Assembly: GCF_020172665.1 (NCBI RefSeq)
Contig: NZ_CP083985.1
Coordinates: 1,161,052 to 1,225,051, forward strand
From: [Mycobacterium] zoologicum
Lineage (GTDB): Bacteria; Actinomycetota; Actinomycetes; Mycobacteriales; Mycobacteriaceae
Direction of reading: 5' to 3'
DNA: 64,000 bases
The position numbers and the translations under genes are program-made. Of this stretch, positions 1-9,055 are shown in pieces. The notes below the pieces were generated by a model. It had not been told where the DNA came from. It saw nothing but the letters and a program-made list of their open reading frames with translations, and made no database searches. Within the stretch, counting starts at the first letter, position 1. Each line of letters starts with the position of its first letter.

Positions 1-1408
1 GGTTGTGCGTCTGGTCCATGGCGTAGTCGTACTGGAAGATCCGCTGCTGGATCTCCGCGGCGTACTCGGCGGCGCTGACGGTCGGGTAGTCCGACGGCAG
101 CAGGGTGCCGACCTCGCCGACCGGCACGGTTCCGAGGATCTGCGCATTGGCCGGGATGTCACCGTTGAGGCCCTGGATGCGCAGCGCAAGCAGCCCGTCC
201 TGCAGGCCGGAGGTGTTGATCCAGTTGGCGACACCCGGGTTCTGGTCGCTCAGCACGTAGTAGGTGTAGCCGTCGGAGTCGTGGAACGCCTGGGTGTTGT
301 TGAGGCTGCCGGTGACGGTCGCGTACGCCGAGGTGCCCGTCCAGGCGTTGGCGATCTGGGCGCCGGTGTAGGTGGCGTCGATGTTGGGCACCTTGACGAC
401 CATCGCCTCGCCGTCCGAGACCTGGAAGTGCACGAAGCTGGTGATCTGACCGGGCAGCAGCGGCCCGCCCGGGATGGCGTTGGTGGTCGTGGCCCAGGGC
501 TTCACCGAATCCATCGGGATGGTGTCGAAGACGTACTGCAGGCCCAGCAGGGTGAAGCTGGAGTTGTTGTCCACCAGGTTGTCGCCGGCCTGGCCCAGCA
601 GCGCGGAGATGTCGTCATCGGAGAGCACCGGCAACGTGAACGCGGGCTGGTCCTCCAGCGCGACCGAGACCGCGGTGTGCGGCAGACCCCAGTCACCGAG
701 GGTGTCGCGGATCAGCACCGAGCCGTAGCCGTCGGTGTCGATCCAGTTGGCGCCGGTGGGCGCGTCGGGGCCCACGTAGATGGTGTAGCTGCCGTCGGGG
801 TTGGCGTGGAACTCCGACAGGTTGAAGGCGGTGACCGAGTGCCAGTCGGTCTCCTTGGTCATGCCGTTGCCGGTCATCATCGTGAAGGTCACTTCCTCGG
901 TGCCCGGTCCGGGGTGCACGGTGACCACCTCGGTCTTGTCCCCGACGGGCAGCAGGTGGTACTGCTCGTCCGGGTTCGGGCTGTTCAAGAAGTTGTAGGG
1001 CTCGGCGCCCGGGGCGTTCCACTGATAGGGGATCACCGACGTGGAGTTCTGCGAGTAGCTGTGGTCGAGGTTGTACTGCGAGAGTCCGAGGACCAGCTGG
1101 TTCATCGCCGACATCTGCGCGTACCCGGGCAGCAGGGTCTTGTCGAAATCGGTGACGAACGGGTACTGGCTGTTCGTGGCGATGACGGTGTTCTGCCCCG
1201 CGACGATCTGGTCCAGCAGGGCCTGGAACGGGCTCGTTGATCCCGTCGTCAGCAGGATCGACGGCGCCTTGACCGCCGGCGGCGTCGCTGACGCCGCGGG
1301 GGACGCCGTCAAGGCGACCACCAGCGCGCCGGCCGCCGTGGCCGCCGCACGAGCGCGTCCCGGCGACGCCGGACGGGTGACTTTCGAGGCGGACTGCTGG
1401 TGTGTCAT
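1..1408 (-). CDS. Secreted DUF1214-like protein, C-terminus beyond window
   Basis: The reading frame starts at an ATG whose complement is at 1406-1408 and stays open to base 1, so at least 469 residues are visible and the end is missing. The N-terminus has a basic stretch, a hydrophobic core (AAGALVVALTA) and an AxA-type site (PAASATPP), so it is probably exported. Two similar modules occur near residues 207-240 (YTIYVGPDAP..ANWIDTDG) and 381-410 (YTYYVLSDQNP..ANWINTSG), resembling the Trp/Gly-rich DUF1214 fold usually found near the end of DUF1254/DUF1214 proteins. The role is unknown. It is divergent from a PucR regulator, which may control it. The start and secretion are firm; the family is moderately sure. 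Confidence 0.7.
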   Translation of the reverse strand, partial: MTHQQSASKVTRPASPGRARAAATAAGALVVALTASPAASATPPAVKAPSILLTTGSTSPFQALLDQIVAGQNTVIATNSQYPFVTDFDKTLLPGYAQMSAMNQLVLGLSQYNLDHSYSQNSTSVIPYQWNAPGAEPYNFLNSPNPDEQYHLLPVGDKTEVVTVHPGPGTEEVTFTMMTGNGMTKETDWHSVTAFNLSEFHANPDGSYTIYVGPDAPTGANWIDTDGYGSVLIRDTLGDWGLPHTAVSVALEDQPAFTLPVLSDDDISALLGQAGDNLVDNNSSFTLLGLQYVFDTIPMDSVKPWATTTNAIPGGPLLPGQITSFVHFQVSDGEAMVVKVPNIDATYTGAQIANAWTGTSAYATVTGSLNNTQAFHDSDGYTYYVLSDQNPGVANWINTSGLQDGLLALRIQGLNGDIPANAQILGTVPVGEVGTLLPSDYPTVSAAEYAAEIQQRIFQYDYAMDQTHN

Positions 1409-1517
1409 CTTGCTCCAGGTGCTGATAGATCGGCTGATTCCCGCTAATGCTGGCTTGAAGCAATCCGGTGATACAAGTGGCAGATGCACCGATTTCCCAT
1501 CCAAAATCCGGCGTCAC

Positions 1518-1527
1518 TAGTGCACTA
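1518..1527. promoter_or_regulatory. Palindrome in divergent promoter region
   Basis: TAGTGCACTA is a perfect 10-bp palindrome, followed directly by a second TGCAC (TGCACTATGCACC). It lies between the DUF1214-like gene and the PucR gene and 27 bases before the preferred PucR start. It is a possible autoregulatory operator; this is inferred from position only. Confidence 0.3.
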
Positions 1528-1554
1528 TGCACCATTGTCGGATACGCTCCGCCG

Positions 1555-2781
1555 GTGAACTGGGAGCGGCCATCCGACCGGGTCTGCGAGCTGATGCGCC
1601 AAGGCGCCCAGCTGGGCGTGAGCGGTCTCGAACCGTGGCTGGGTGAACTTCACCGGGCAACACTCGCTTCGGACTATGTGCGCACCATCGCCGATGATCC
1701 GGTGATCGTCGAGGCGGTCCGCCAAAGCCTTCGCTCGAACCTGCTGCACTGGCTGGCAGCGAACGTCGCTCACCCCGCAACGCCGGTAGCGCCCAACCTC
1801 GATGACGAATCACTCACCGCCGCACGTGATCTGGTTCGTCACGGGTTGGATGAAGCGGCGATCGTCGACGGCTACCGGGTCGCGCACAATGTGACATGGA
1901 AGTCCTGGCTGCAACTCGCATGTGAATTGACGTCCGACCCGGACGAACTGCGCGAGCTACTCGATGTGTCGGCTCGCTCGCTGGCGGGCTTCATCGACGA
2001 GACGGTCGGTGCGGTCTGTCGCCAGATCCGAATCGAGCGCAATGACCTGACCCGCGGAACACACGCCCAGCGACGGCAGACCGTCGCGCTGGTCATCGAT
2101 GGTGCACCGATCAGCCAGCGGCACATCGAGGATCGCCTCGGGTACCAACTCGGGGGGAGCCACACCGCGGTGGTGATCTGGGGCGACGAATCCAACGTCA
2201 ATCTGTCCGATCTGGATCGCGCCGCCGAAATGTTGATGGGCAACACCGAAGGGCGGGCGTTGTCGGTGCTGGCCGATGCCCGGACCCGTTGGGTATGGCT
2301 GCCCGGAGTCGACGCCCCGGACCTCGGCGACATTGCCGTCGAACTGGGTCAGCGGTCAGGTGTGCGGATGGCCATCGGGCCGACGGCGGCGGGTATCGAG
2401 GGGTTTCGCAGCAGCCATCTCGACGCGATCACCACCCAGCGCATGATGGCGCGACTGGGCTCACCGCAGCGGCTCGCCAAGTTCACCGACATCTACCTCA
2501 TCGCGCTGGTCACCGCGAACACGGACGAAGCGGACCGCTTCATCACACAGACGCTCGGGGACTTCGAGTCTGCCGACGCCGAACTGCAGCGCACCGTCCT
2601 GACCTTCATCTACGAGCAGTGCAACGCCGCGCGAACGGCCGAGCTGCTGTACACCCATCGAAACACGGTGCTGCGCAGGATCGCCCGCGCCAACGAGTTG
2701 TTGCCGCAGTCATTGGAGAAGGGCGGCGTGCACATCGCGGTCGCGCTGGAAGTCCTGCACTGGCGTGGCGTGAGCCGTTAA
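1555..2781 (+). CDS. PucR/CdaR-type helix-turn-helix regulator
   Basis: The protein has the layout of mycobacterial PucR-like regulators: an N-terminal alpha-helical sensor region of about 190 residues ([12 protein letters not shown]..), a central GGDEF-like/CdaR domain, and a C-terminal PucR helix-turn-helix ([19 protein letters not shown]). The frame opens at a GTG at 1468, but homologues I recall begin close to the NWERPSDRV segment, so the GTG at 1555 is preferred (408 aa); no Shine-Dalgarno sequence is obvious at either. It is divergent from the secreted DUF1214-like gene. The ligand is unknown. It ends tail to tail with the hemolysin III gene, overlapping by 4 bases. Confidence 0.82.
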   Translation: MNWERPSDRVCELMRQGAQLGVSGLEPWLGELHRATLASDYVRTIADDPVIVEAVRQSLRSNLLHWLAANVAHPATPVAPNLDDESLTAARDLVRHGLDEAAIVDGYRVAHNVTWKSWLQLACELTSDPDELRELLDVSARSLAGFIDETVGAVCRQIRIERNDLTRGTHAQRRQTVALVIDGAPISQRHIEDRLGYQLGGSHTAVVIWGDESNVNLSDLDRAAEMLMGNTEGRALSVLADARTRWVWLPGVDAPDLGDIAVELGQRSGVRMAIGPTAAGIEGFRSSHLDAITTQRMMARLGSPQRLAKFTDIYLIALVTANTDEADRFITQTLGDFESADAELQRTVLTFIYEQCNAARTAELLYTHRNTVLRRIARANELLPQSLEKGGVHIAVALEVLHWRGVSR

Positions 2782-3485
2782 TACAGCGCCGCGAACCAGA
2801 TCGCGATGTACTGACAGACCGCCGCCACCGCGGTGCAGGCGTGGAAGAACTCGTGGTAGCCGAACGTGGCCGGCCACGGGTTCGGCCACTTCAGCGCGTA
2901 CATGATCGCCCCGATGCTGTAGAGCGCGCCGCCGACGGTCAGCAGCACCATGGCCGCCACCCCGGCGTTGTGCATGATCGTGGCGATGAAGAACGCCGAC
3001 ACCCAGCCCAGCAGCAGGTAGAGCGGCACCCCCACCCATTTCGGGGCGGTCGGCCAGCACAACTTAAGCACCACCCCGGCCAGTGCGCCGCCCCACACGA
3101 TCATCATCACCAGCCGTTCCTGGCGGCCGTGATCCATCGCCAGCAGTGCGAACGGGGTGTAGGTGCCGGCGATGAAGATGAAGATCATCGCGTGATCGAG
3201 GCGCTTCATCCGGATCCGGGTGGCCACCGATTTCCAGGTCACCCGGTGATACGTTGCGCTGACGGCGAACATGCCGACCACCGAGATGGTGTAGGCCAGC
3301 GTCGCCAATCCGGCTTCGAGGCCGGCCAGCGGCCAGGTCACCGCGATCAGGGTGATCCCGGCGATGACCGCCACGATCGCCGAGACCAGGTGAATCCACC
3401 CGCGGGCTCTCGGTTTCACCGGCCCCGCAGCGAAGTCGGGCAGCTCAGGGTTGGGCTCGGCGATGATGTCGGCGTGGGTGCTCAT
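2778..3485 (-). CDS. Hemolysin III / TrhA family membrane protein
   Basis: This 235-aa integral membrane protein has about seven transmembrane segments and the conserved PAQR/hemolysin III features: the SATYHR block around residue 77, [15 protein letters not shown], and a C-terminal [11 protein letters not shown] segment carrying the metal-binding-type histidines. It matches the family of M. tuberculosis Rv1085c, and the divergent Z-prenyl synthase next door reproduces the Rv1085c-Rv1086 order. Despite the name, haemolytic activity is not established for most members; a role in membrane homeostasis is more likely. The start at 3485 gives a normal family N-terminus. Confidence 0.88.
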   Translation of the reverse strand: MSTHADIIAEPNPELPDFAAGPVKPRARGWIHLVSAIVAVIAGITLIAVTWPLAGLEAGLATLAYTISVVGMFAVSATYHRVTWKSVATRIRMKRLDHAMIFIFIAGTYTPFALLAMDHGRQERLVMMIVWGGALAGVVLKLCWPTAPKWVGVPLYLLLGWVSAFFIATIMHNAGVAAMVLLTVGGALYSIGAIMYALKWPNPWPATFGYHEFFHACTAVAAVCQYIAIWFAALY

Positions 3486-3542
3486 GGACCTTCCCCAAGC
3501 GGATTCCCGGATGCGATTGGCGGCAACTTCTCCCGATCACAG

Positions 3543-3548
3543 TAGTCT
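3543..3548 (+). promoter_or_regulatory. Probable -10 box for a leaderless transcript
   Basis: TAGTCT lies 8 bases before the GTG start of the prenyl synthase gene at 3557. That spacing would put the transcription start at or next to the GTG, the leaderless arrangement common in mycobacteria. There is no Shine-Dalgarno sequence in the intervening GGGTTTTT. Confidence 0.4.
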
Positions 3549-3556
3549 GGGTTTTT

Positions 3557-4345
3557 GTGGCGATCATCCCGGCGCGCCTGAAAGAGCCGCTGTACCGGCT
3601 CTACGAATTGCGGCTACGGCAGGGCCTGGCGGCCTCCCGATCGGCGCTGCCGCGCCATATCGCCGTGCTGTGCGACGGCAACCGGCGCTGGGCCCGCGAC
3701 GCCGGCTACGACGACGTCAGCTACGGCTACCGGATGGGCGCTGCCAAGATCGCCGAGATGCTGCGGTGGTGCGCCGACGCCGGCATCGAGATGGCCACCG
3801 TCTATCTGCTGTCCACCGAGAACCTGCAACGCGACCGCGAAGAGCTCGCCGCGCTCATCGAGATCATCACCGATGTGGTGGAGGAGATCTGCGCACCGGC
3901 CAACCGCTGGAGCGTGCGCACCGTCGGGGACCTGGAACTGATCGGCGCCGAGGCTGCCCAACGGTTGCGCGCCGCGGTAGAGGGCACAGCTCGCACGGGT
4001 GAGTTTCACGTCAACGTCGCCGTCGGCTACGGCGGCCGGCAGGAGATCGTCGACGCCGTGCGCGGCCTGCTCGGCAAGGAACTGGCCAACGGCGCCACCG
4101 CCGAGGAACTGGTCGAAGCCGTGACCGTCGAGGGCATTTCGGAGAACCTCTACACCTCCGGTCAGCCCGATCCCGATCTGGTGATCCGCACCTCCGGCGA
4201 GCAGCGGCTGTCCGGCTTCCTGCTGTGGCAGAGCGCCTATTCGGAGATGTGGTTCACCGAGGCGCACTGGCCGGCGTTCCGCCGGGTCGACTTCCTGCGC
4301 GCGCTGCGCGACTACAGCGTTCGACATCGGCGATTCGGGCGGTAG
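3557..4345 (+). CDS. uppS: Short-chain cis-prenyltransferase (Z-FPP synthase type)
   Basis: This 262-aa cis-isoprenyl diphosphate synthase has the CDGNRRWAR motif near residue 37, whose Asp binds Mg, a TVYLLSTENLQR block, and the C-terminal DLVIRTSGEQRLSGFLLWQ signature with the catalytic Arg residues. It is the counterpart of Rv1086, which makes Z,E-farnesyl diphosphate for decaprenyl phosphate, the lipid carrier of arabinogalactan synthesis. A second uppS normally exists elsewhere in mycobacterial genomes, so it may be annotated simply as polyprenyl diphosphate synthase. The GTG start fits the family length and a leaderless promoter. Confidence 0.92.
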   Translation: MAIIPARLKEPLYRLYELRLRQGLAASRSALPRHIAVLCDGNRRWARDAGYDDVSYGYRMGAAKIAEMLRWCADAGIEMATVYLLSTENLQRDREELAALIEIITDVVEEICAPANRWSVRTVGDLELIGAEAAQRLRAAVEGTARTGEFHVNVAVGYGGRQEIVDAVRGLLGKELANGATAEELVEAVTVEGISENLYTSGQPDPDLVIRTSGEQRLSGFLLWQSAYSEMWFTEAHWPAFRRVDFLRALRDYSVRHRRFGR

Positions 4346-4347
4346 CG

Positions 4348-5715
4348 GTGATCGTGCTGTCGGGCCTGGTGTTCACCCTGAGCTGGTGGCTCGGGACCTA
4401 CCTGCTGGCCCGGGACCCCCGCAAGCCGGTGCTGGTGCTGGCCGCCGTCGGGCTGTGCGGCTTCGCGGCCGTGGTCGCCGCCGACGCGGTGCGGGCGGTG
4501 TGGCAGCCGGAGCTACTCGGCAAGCTGGAGATCTACCTGGCCGTGGTGCCCGGGGTGGCCTGGTTCGCGGTGCTGCTGGAGTTGGGCCGGCCCTGCGACC
4601 GTTGGGGCGGCCGGGGGCGTGAGACGCTGCTGATCGGCGCGGTGGCCGCGGTGGCGCTGACCGGTGCGGCCTGGGCCGGCAGCGTCGATGGACCACTGCG
4701 GGCCGGGCACTGGCTGCTGTTCGCGGTGATCTCGGCGTCCACGGTCGGGGCGATGGTCAAGGCGCTGATCCGGCCGGCGCAGCCCGGTTCGGTGCTCGGG
4801 GTGGTGGTCGTCGCGACGTTGTTCTTCGCGTTGGCCAACGCGATCCTGATCATCCCGCTCGGGGTGGTGCCCAGCGGGATCGCGTTGGCCGCCACCGGTT
4901 TCGACGTGCTGCTGCTGGGGCTGGCGGTGGCGCTGTGGGATGCCTTCGACGAGGGCCAGGCGCTGCGCCTGGACATGCTGCGCTCGTTTCTGGCCTCCGG
5001 CGCGATGACGACGCTGCTGGGCGGCCAGGTCCTGCTCGCGTTGGTGCTGACCCGCGGCGACACCGGCACCCAGGTCGTGCTGACGGTGCTGATGTTCACC
5101 ATGATCGCGGTGGCCATCGAGGCGCAGGTGTTCATCGACCGGCTGGCCGGGATCTTCGACCGGCTCGCGTTCTGGCGGTCCCCGGAGCTGCGCGCCGACC
5201 GTGCCGCGCTGCGCGAGACCGAGGCGGCGCTGGCGCTGCGCTCGAGCGGCCCGCTCGACGACCTCGACGAGGACGCCTTCGTCCGGCTCACCCGGCGGGC
5301 GCTGGGCCACTACGGGGATCTGTCGAAACTGGTCGCCAGCCCGCTGACCGCGCTGCCGGTGATCGACGAGCGACTGGCGGCCCGCGGCGCCCCCGACGCT
5401 CCGCTGGAGCGCGCCAACGAACTCAAGGCGTTGCTGGCCGACCGGATCTCGGCGCTCAAACCGCGTGACTGCGGCGAGTTCGGTACCACCGAGCAGTGGC
5501 GGCACTACAACGCGCTGTACTTCCCGTACGTGGTGGGGGTGCGGGCCTACGCACAGAACGCCACCGCCGCCGGACTCGATCCCACCGCCCGCCAGGCCTG
5601 GCAGTGGCTGGTCACCGAGGTGCCGCAGCGCTCCCTGCACAACTGGCAGAACGCCGGGGCCCGGGTGATCGCCGCCGATCTGCGCGGCCGGGTCGAGGTG
5701 TCGCCAGGCCTCTGA
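4348..5715 (+). CDS. Multi-pass membrane protein with conserved cytoplasmic tail
   Basis: This 455-aa protein starts at a GTG 2 bases after the prenyl synthase stop, so it is probably co-transcribed and coupled. Roughly the first 250 residues form about eight hydrophobic segments, arranged like a membrane sensor region. The remaining ~200 residues are soluble and rich in charged and aromatic residues (DAFVRLTRRALGHYGDLSKL, EQWRHYNALYFPYVVG, RSLHNWQNAGARVIA). I see no kinase, cyclase or DNA-binding motif. The soluble part looks like an actinobacterial domain of unknown function. The function is unknown; the pairing with the prenyl synthase suggests a cell-envelope role, by context only. Confidence 0.75.
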   Translation: MIVLSGLVFTLSWWLGTYLLARDPRKPVLVLAAVGLCGFAAVVAADAVRAVWQPELLGKLEIYLAVVPGVAWFAVLLELGRPCDRWGGRGRETLLIGAVAAVALTGAAWAGSVDGPLRAGHWLLFAVISASTVGAMVKALIRPAQPGSVLGVVVVATLFFALANAILIIPLGVVPSGIALAATGFDVLLLGLAVALWDAFDEGQALRLDMLRSFLASGAMTTLLGGQVLLALVLTRGDTGTQVVLTVLMFTMIAVAIEAQVFIDRLAGIFDRLAFWRSPELRADRAALRETEAALALRSSGPLDDLDEDAFVRLTRRALGHYGDLSKLVASPLTALPVIDERLAARGAPDAPLERANELKALLADRISALKPRDCGEFGTTEQWRHYNALYFPYVVGVRAYAQNATAAGLDPTARQAWQWLVTEVPQRSLHNWQNAGARVIAADLRGRVEVSPGL

Positions 5716-5817
5716 CCTGCGATTGGCAGCGCTTGGCAGTGCCGTGCGTCGATGTGGCAGCGGGTTGTGAGCAACGTCGGGGGTGTCAGTAGAAGACCCT
5801 GGACAAGGAGCTTGATC

Positions 5818-6225
5818 ATGACCGCAATAACCACGCCGATCCTGTTCGACGCGACCGACTCACTGCTGCGCTTCGCCCTGCGCGCCGACGCCGTCATCAC
5901 CGGAATCATCGGTTTGGCCGGTGTGATCGCCGCCCGCCCGATGGCGGCCATCGAGGGCTTGACCCCGGCCCACGAATACGCCCTGGCCGCGTTCTGCGTC
6001 CTCTACGGAGCGGTGGTGTACTTCCTGTCCGCGCTTCCGGAGGTGCGCCGGGCCGGGATCGGTGTGATCGCCGCGAACCTGGTGTGCACGGTGGCCGCCG
6101 TTGCGGTGGTGGAGGCGGGTGTGTTTCCGCTCACCGGAATCGGGATCGCGGCGATGCTGGGCAGTGCCGTCTACACGGCGTTCTTCGCGTGGATGCAGTT
6201 CCGCGGGCTGCGTCGGCTGAGCTGA
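5818..6225 (+). CDS. Small four-helix membrane protein
   Basis: This 135-aa protein starts at an ATG with an AAGGAG Shine-Dalgarno sequence about 7 bases upstream, which decides the start. Four hydrophobic segments fill most of it (VITGIIGLAGVIA, ALAAFCVLYGAVVYFLSA, GIGVIAANLVCTVAAVAVV, GIGIAAMLGSAVYTAFFAW). It resembles small unassigned actinobacterial integral membrane proteins. No catalytic motif is seen. It stands alone between two other forward genes. Confidence 0.72.
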   Translation: MTAITTPILFDATDSLLRFALRADAVITGIIGLAGVIAARPMAAIEGLTPAHEYALAAFCVLYGAVVYFLSALPEVRRAGIGVIAANLVCTVAAVAVVEAGVFPLTGIGIAAMLGSAVYTAFFAWMQFRGLRRLS

Positions 6226-6277
6226 TCGCGGGTCGCTCAGCGTGTCGCCGCGGCCGCCACCAATTACAGTTTGGGCC

Positions 6278-6838
6278 ATGATGTGGCGGCTGGCGGCGAT
6301 GACGCTGATTCCCGTGACCCTGATGTTCGCCGAAGCGCCGGCGCAGGCCGACGACAAGAGCTACCTGAGCTACCTCGAGTCCCACGGCTTCAAGTACCAG
6401 AACAGCCCGGGGCTGTCGACGCCGGCGGGCGCGGTGCAGTTCGGCGGGTACATCTGCCAGAACCTGCGGCGCGGCCGTCCCGCCCGGGATCGGTTCGGCA
6501 CGAAGGTCGCCGACGGGATCACCAAGGTGGTGGTGGACGCCGCGCAGAAGGAGATGTGCCCGGACACGTTGGCCGCGACGCCGACACCCACACCCGTGCC
6601 GGTGGAGCCGACGCCGACCAACGAGGTGATCCCGCCACTGCCGCCGCAGACTCCGCCGCCGGGGCAGGAGCCGCCGCCGGGGCAGGAACCGCCGCCGGCC
6701 GAGCCTCCGCCGCCGAACGAGCCCCCGCCGCCGAACGAGCCCCCGCCGCCGAACGAGCCGCCCGCGCAGGGCCAGCCCGAGCAGCAGCCGGGGCAGCAGC
6801 CAGGACAGCCACAGCCGGGAACCGCTACTCTGCCGTAA
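6278..6838 (+). CDS. Secreted DUF732 protein with proline-rich tail
   Basis: A signal peptide (MMWRLAAMTLIPVTLMFAEAPAQA) leads into a DUF732 domain (DKSYLSYLESHGF.., GGYICQNLRRG.., the two cysteines probably forming the family disulphide). A low-complexity tail of about 85 residues follows, with repeated PPPGQEP and PPPNEP units. DUF732 proteins are small exported mycobacterial proteins of unknown function; the long proline tail suggests association with the cell wall. Two consecutive ATG codons (6278, 6281) could both start it. A TACAGT -10-like box at 6265-6270 would give a leaderless transcript at the first ATG. Confidence 0.82.
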   Translation: MMWRLAAMTLIPVTLMFAEAPAQADDKSYLSYLESHGFKYQNSPGLSTPAGAVQFGGYICQNLRRGRPARDRFGTKVADGITKVVVDAAQKEMCPDTLAATPTPTPVPVEPTPTNEVIPPLPPQTPPPGQEPPPGQEPPPAEPPPPNEPPPPNEPPPPNEPPAQGQPEQQPGQQPGQPQPGTATLP

Positions 6839-6839
6839 G

Positions 6840-7778
6840 TCAGAGCTTGCGCAGCCGCAGCCGGTTGATGGAGTGATCGGCGTCCTTGCGCAGCACCAGG
6901 GTGGCCCGCGGCCGGGTCGGCAGGATGTTCTCGATCAGGTTCGGCCGGTTGATGGAACGCCAGATGTCACGCGCGGCTGCCACCGCCTGCTGGTCATTCA
7001 GCGCCGCGTAGTGGTGGAAGTGCGAGTCGGGGTTCGCGAACGAGGTGGAGCGCATCGCCAGGAACCGCGAGACGTACCAGTGCTCGATGTCCTCCACCCG
7101 GGCGTCGACGTAGAGCGAGAAGTCGAACAGGTCCGAGATCATCAGCGTCGGCCCGGTCTGCAGCACGTTGAGGCCCTCGAGGATCAGGATGTCGGGGTGG
7201 CGGACCACCTGCTTGGCGCCGGGGACGATGTCGTAGCTCAGGTGGGAGTACACCGGCGCACACACCATGTCGGCGCCGGACTTCACCGACGTCACGAAGC
7301 GCATCAGGGCGCGGCGGTTGTAGCTATCGGGAAAACCCTTGCGGTGCATCAGGTTACGGCGTTCCAACTCGTGGTTGGGGTACAGGAACCCGTCGGTGGT
7401 GACCAGATCCACCCGCGGATGGTGGCCCCAGCGGGCCAGCAGGGCCTGCAGCACACGCGCGGTCGTCGACTTGCCGACGGCCACGCTGCCGGCCACACCG
7501 ATGATGAACGGCACCGGTCGGTCGGGGCTCAGATCGTTCTCGCCGAGGAACTCCGCGGTGGCGGCGAACAGCTGCTGGCGGGCGGCGACCTGCAGGTGCA
7601 ACAGACGGGCCAGCGGCAGGTAGACCTCTTCGACCTCGAGCAGGTCGACCTGCTCGCCGAGGCCGCGCAGCGCCACGACCTCTTCGGCGCTCAGGGGCAT
7701 CGGCGTCGACATACGCAGCGTCCGCCATTGCCGTCGGTCGAACTCCACGTAGGGACTCGGCTCACTCAGCCGCCGCAT
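6840..7778 (-). CDS. coaA: Type I pantothenate kinase
   Basis: CoaA phosphorylates pantothenate with ATP, the first committed step of coenzyme A synthesis. The 312-aa protein has exactly the length of the M. tuberculosis enzyme. The P-loop [12 protein letters not shown] is at residues 94-105, followed by the [12 protein letters not shown] segment and the YDIVPGAKQ.. and [12 protein letters not shown] blocks of the PanK/PRK kinase fold. It ends one base from the DUF732 gene, tail to tail, and is followed in the other direction by a DUF885 gene and glyA, reproducing the Rv1092c-Rv1093 region. An internal Met at residue 23 or 27 is a possible alternative start. Confidence 0.95.
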   Translation of the reverse strand: MRRLSEPSPYVEFDRRQWRTLRMSTPMPLSAEEVVALRGLGEQVDLLEVEEVYLPLARLLHLQVAARQQLFAATAEFLGENDLSPDRPVPFIIGVAGSVAVGKSTTARVLQALLARWGHHPRVDLVTTDGFLYPNHELERRNLMHRKGFPDSYNRRALMRFVTSVKSGADMVCAPVYSHLSYDIVPGAKQVVRHPDILILEGLNVLQTGPTLMISDLFDFSLYVDARVEDIEHWYVSRFLAMRSTSFANPDSHFHHYAALNDQQAVAAARDIWRSINRPNLIENILPTRPRATLVLRKDADHSINRLRLRKL

Positions 7779-7823
7779 GACCGTACAGTCTTGCAGCCGC
7801 CTCGACCGTTAGCCTGATCGGGT

Positions 7824-9026
7824 ATGGAGCCCGACGTGTTGATCCGTGAATACCTGCTGCTCGGTCTGCGCTTCGACCGGATCGAGCCGGGCTACGTCGA
7901 CGCGTTCACCGGCGATCCGGCGCTGCAACGCCTCGTCGAGAACGAACCGGTGCCCGATCCGGCCGAACTCGCGCGTCAGGCCGAGCGGCTGCGTGCGGCA
8001 CTGCCCGGTGGACTCGAGGCGGCGCGGGCGGACTACCTGCGGGTGCACCTGCGGGCCCTGGCCTGCGCCGGACGCAAGTTCGCCGGGCAGCAGGTCGGAT
8101 TCGTCGAGGAGGTCAGCGACTACTTCGACGTGGCGACGATCGTCAAGGGCGACCCCGACCGTTACCGGGCCGCACACGCCCGGCTCGACGAAGCCCTCGG
8201 CGGGACGGGTCCGCTGACCGACCGGATGGCCGCGCACCGTCAGGCGGACGAGATTCCGCCGGAGCGGCTGGAGGCGTGCATCCACGCGTTCTCTTCGGCG
8301 CTGCGCGACCGGGTCCGCGCGAACTTCCCGCTGCCCGACACCGAGACCATCACCTACGAGGTGGTCACCGATAAGCCGTGGTCGGGATTCAACTACTACC
8401 GCGGCGACTATCGATCCACGGTGGCCGTCAACGCCGACCTCAAGCAGCTGATGTCCAACCTGCCGCGGCTGGTGGCCCACGAGTCCTACCCGGGGCATCA
8501 CACCGAGCACTGCCGCAAGGAGGCCGGGCTGGTGGCCCGACTCGGCCAGGCCGAGCAGACCATCTTCCTGGTCAACACCCCGCAGTGCCTGATGGCCGAA
8601 GGCCTGGCCGACCTGGCGCTGTATGCCGCGGTCGGCCCGGGGTGGGGCGCGTGGGCGGCGGACATCTACGCCGATCTGGGGCTGCGGTTCGACGGCGAGC
8701 GGGCCGAAGCGGTGTCCGAGGCGGCCGCCGAGCTGGCCGATGTGCGCCAGGACGCGGCGCTGATGCTGCACGACGAGCACCGCGACACCGACGAGGTCGC
8801 CGAGTATCTGCGCCGCTGGCTGCTGGTAACCGACGACCGGGCCCGGCAGAGCCTGCGGTTCCTGTCCTCACCGCTGTGGCGGGCCTACACCTCGACCTAC
8901 GTGGAGGGCTACCGGCTGCTGCGGGCCTGGCTGGACGCCCGGCCGGTGGGTGTGAACCTCACCGAGCGGTTCGGTCGGCTGCTGGACGAGCCGCTCATTC
9001 CGTCGGCGATAGACTTGCCCGCGTGA
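7824..9026 (+). CDS. DUF885 family protein with HExxxGHH metallopeptidase motif
   Basis: This 400-aa protein contains [12 protein letters not shown] near residue 215, the zinc-binding HExxPGHH motif of DUF885 proteins, and a downstream EGLADLALY segment that could supply a further ligand. DUF885 members are predicted metallo-hydrolases of unknown substrate; most are longer, so this is a compact form. There is no signal peptide, so it is cytoplasmic. A TAGCCT -10-like box lies 8 bases before the ATG. Its stop overlaps a GTG (9023-9025, GTGA) that may start glyA, suggesting one transcript. Confidence 0.8.
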   Translation: MEPDVLIREYLLLGLRFDRIEPGYVDAFTGDPALQRLVENEPVPDPAELARQAERLRAALPGGLEAARADYLRVHLRALACAGRKFAGQQVGFVEEVSDYFDVATIVKGDPDRYRAAHARLDEALGGTGPLTDRMAAHRQADEIPPERLEACIHAFSSALRDRVRANFPLPDTETITYEVVTDKPWSGFNYYRGDYRSTVAVNADLKQLMSNLPRLVAHESYPGHHTEHCRKEAGLVARLGQAEQTIFLVNTPQCLMAEGLADLALYAAVGPGWGAWAADIYADLGLRFDGERAEAVSEAAAELADVRQDAALMLHDEHRDTDEVAEYLRRWLLVTDDRARQSLRFLSSPLWRAYTSTYVEGYRLLRAWLDARPVGVNLTERFGRLLDEPLIPSAIDLPA

Positions 9027-9055
9027 CTGCCGCACCTCAAACCCACTCATCCACG

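Noticed and set aside
6640..6800. Short tandem repeats that could suggest a CRISPR or other array
   Set aside because: They are codon-level repeats of the Pro/Glu/Asn-rich tail of the DUF732 protein, in frame and without spacers.
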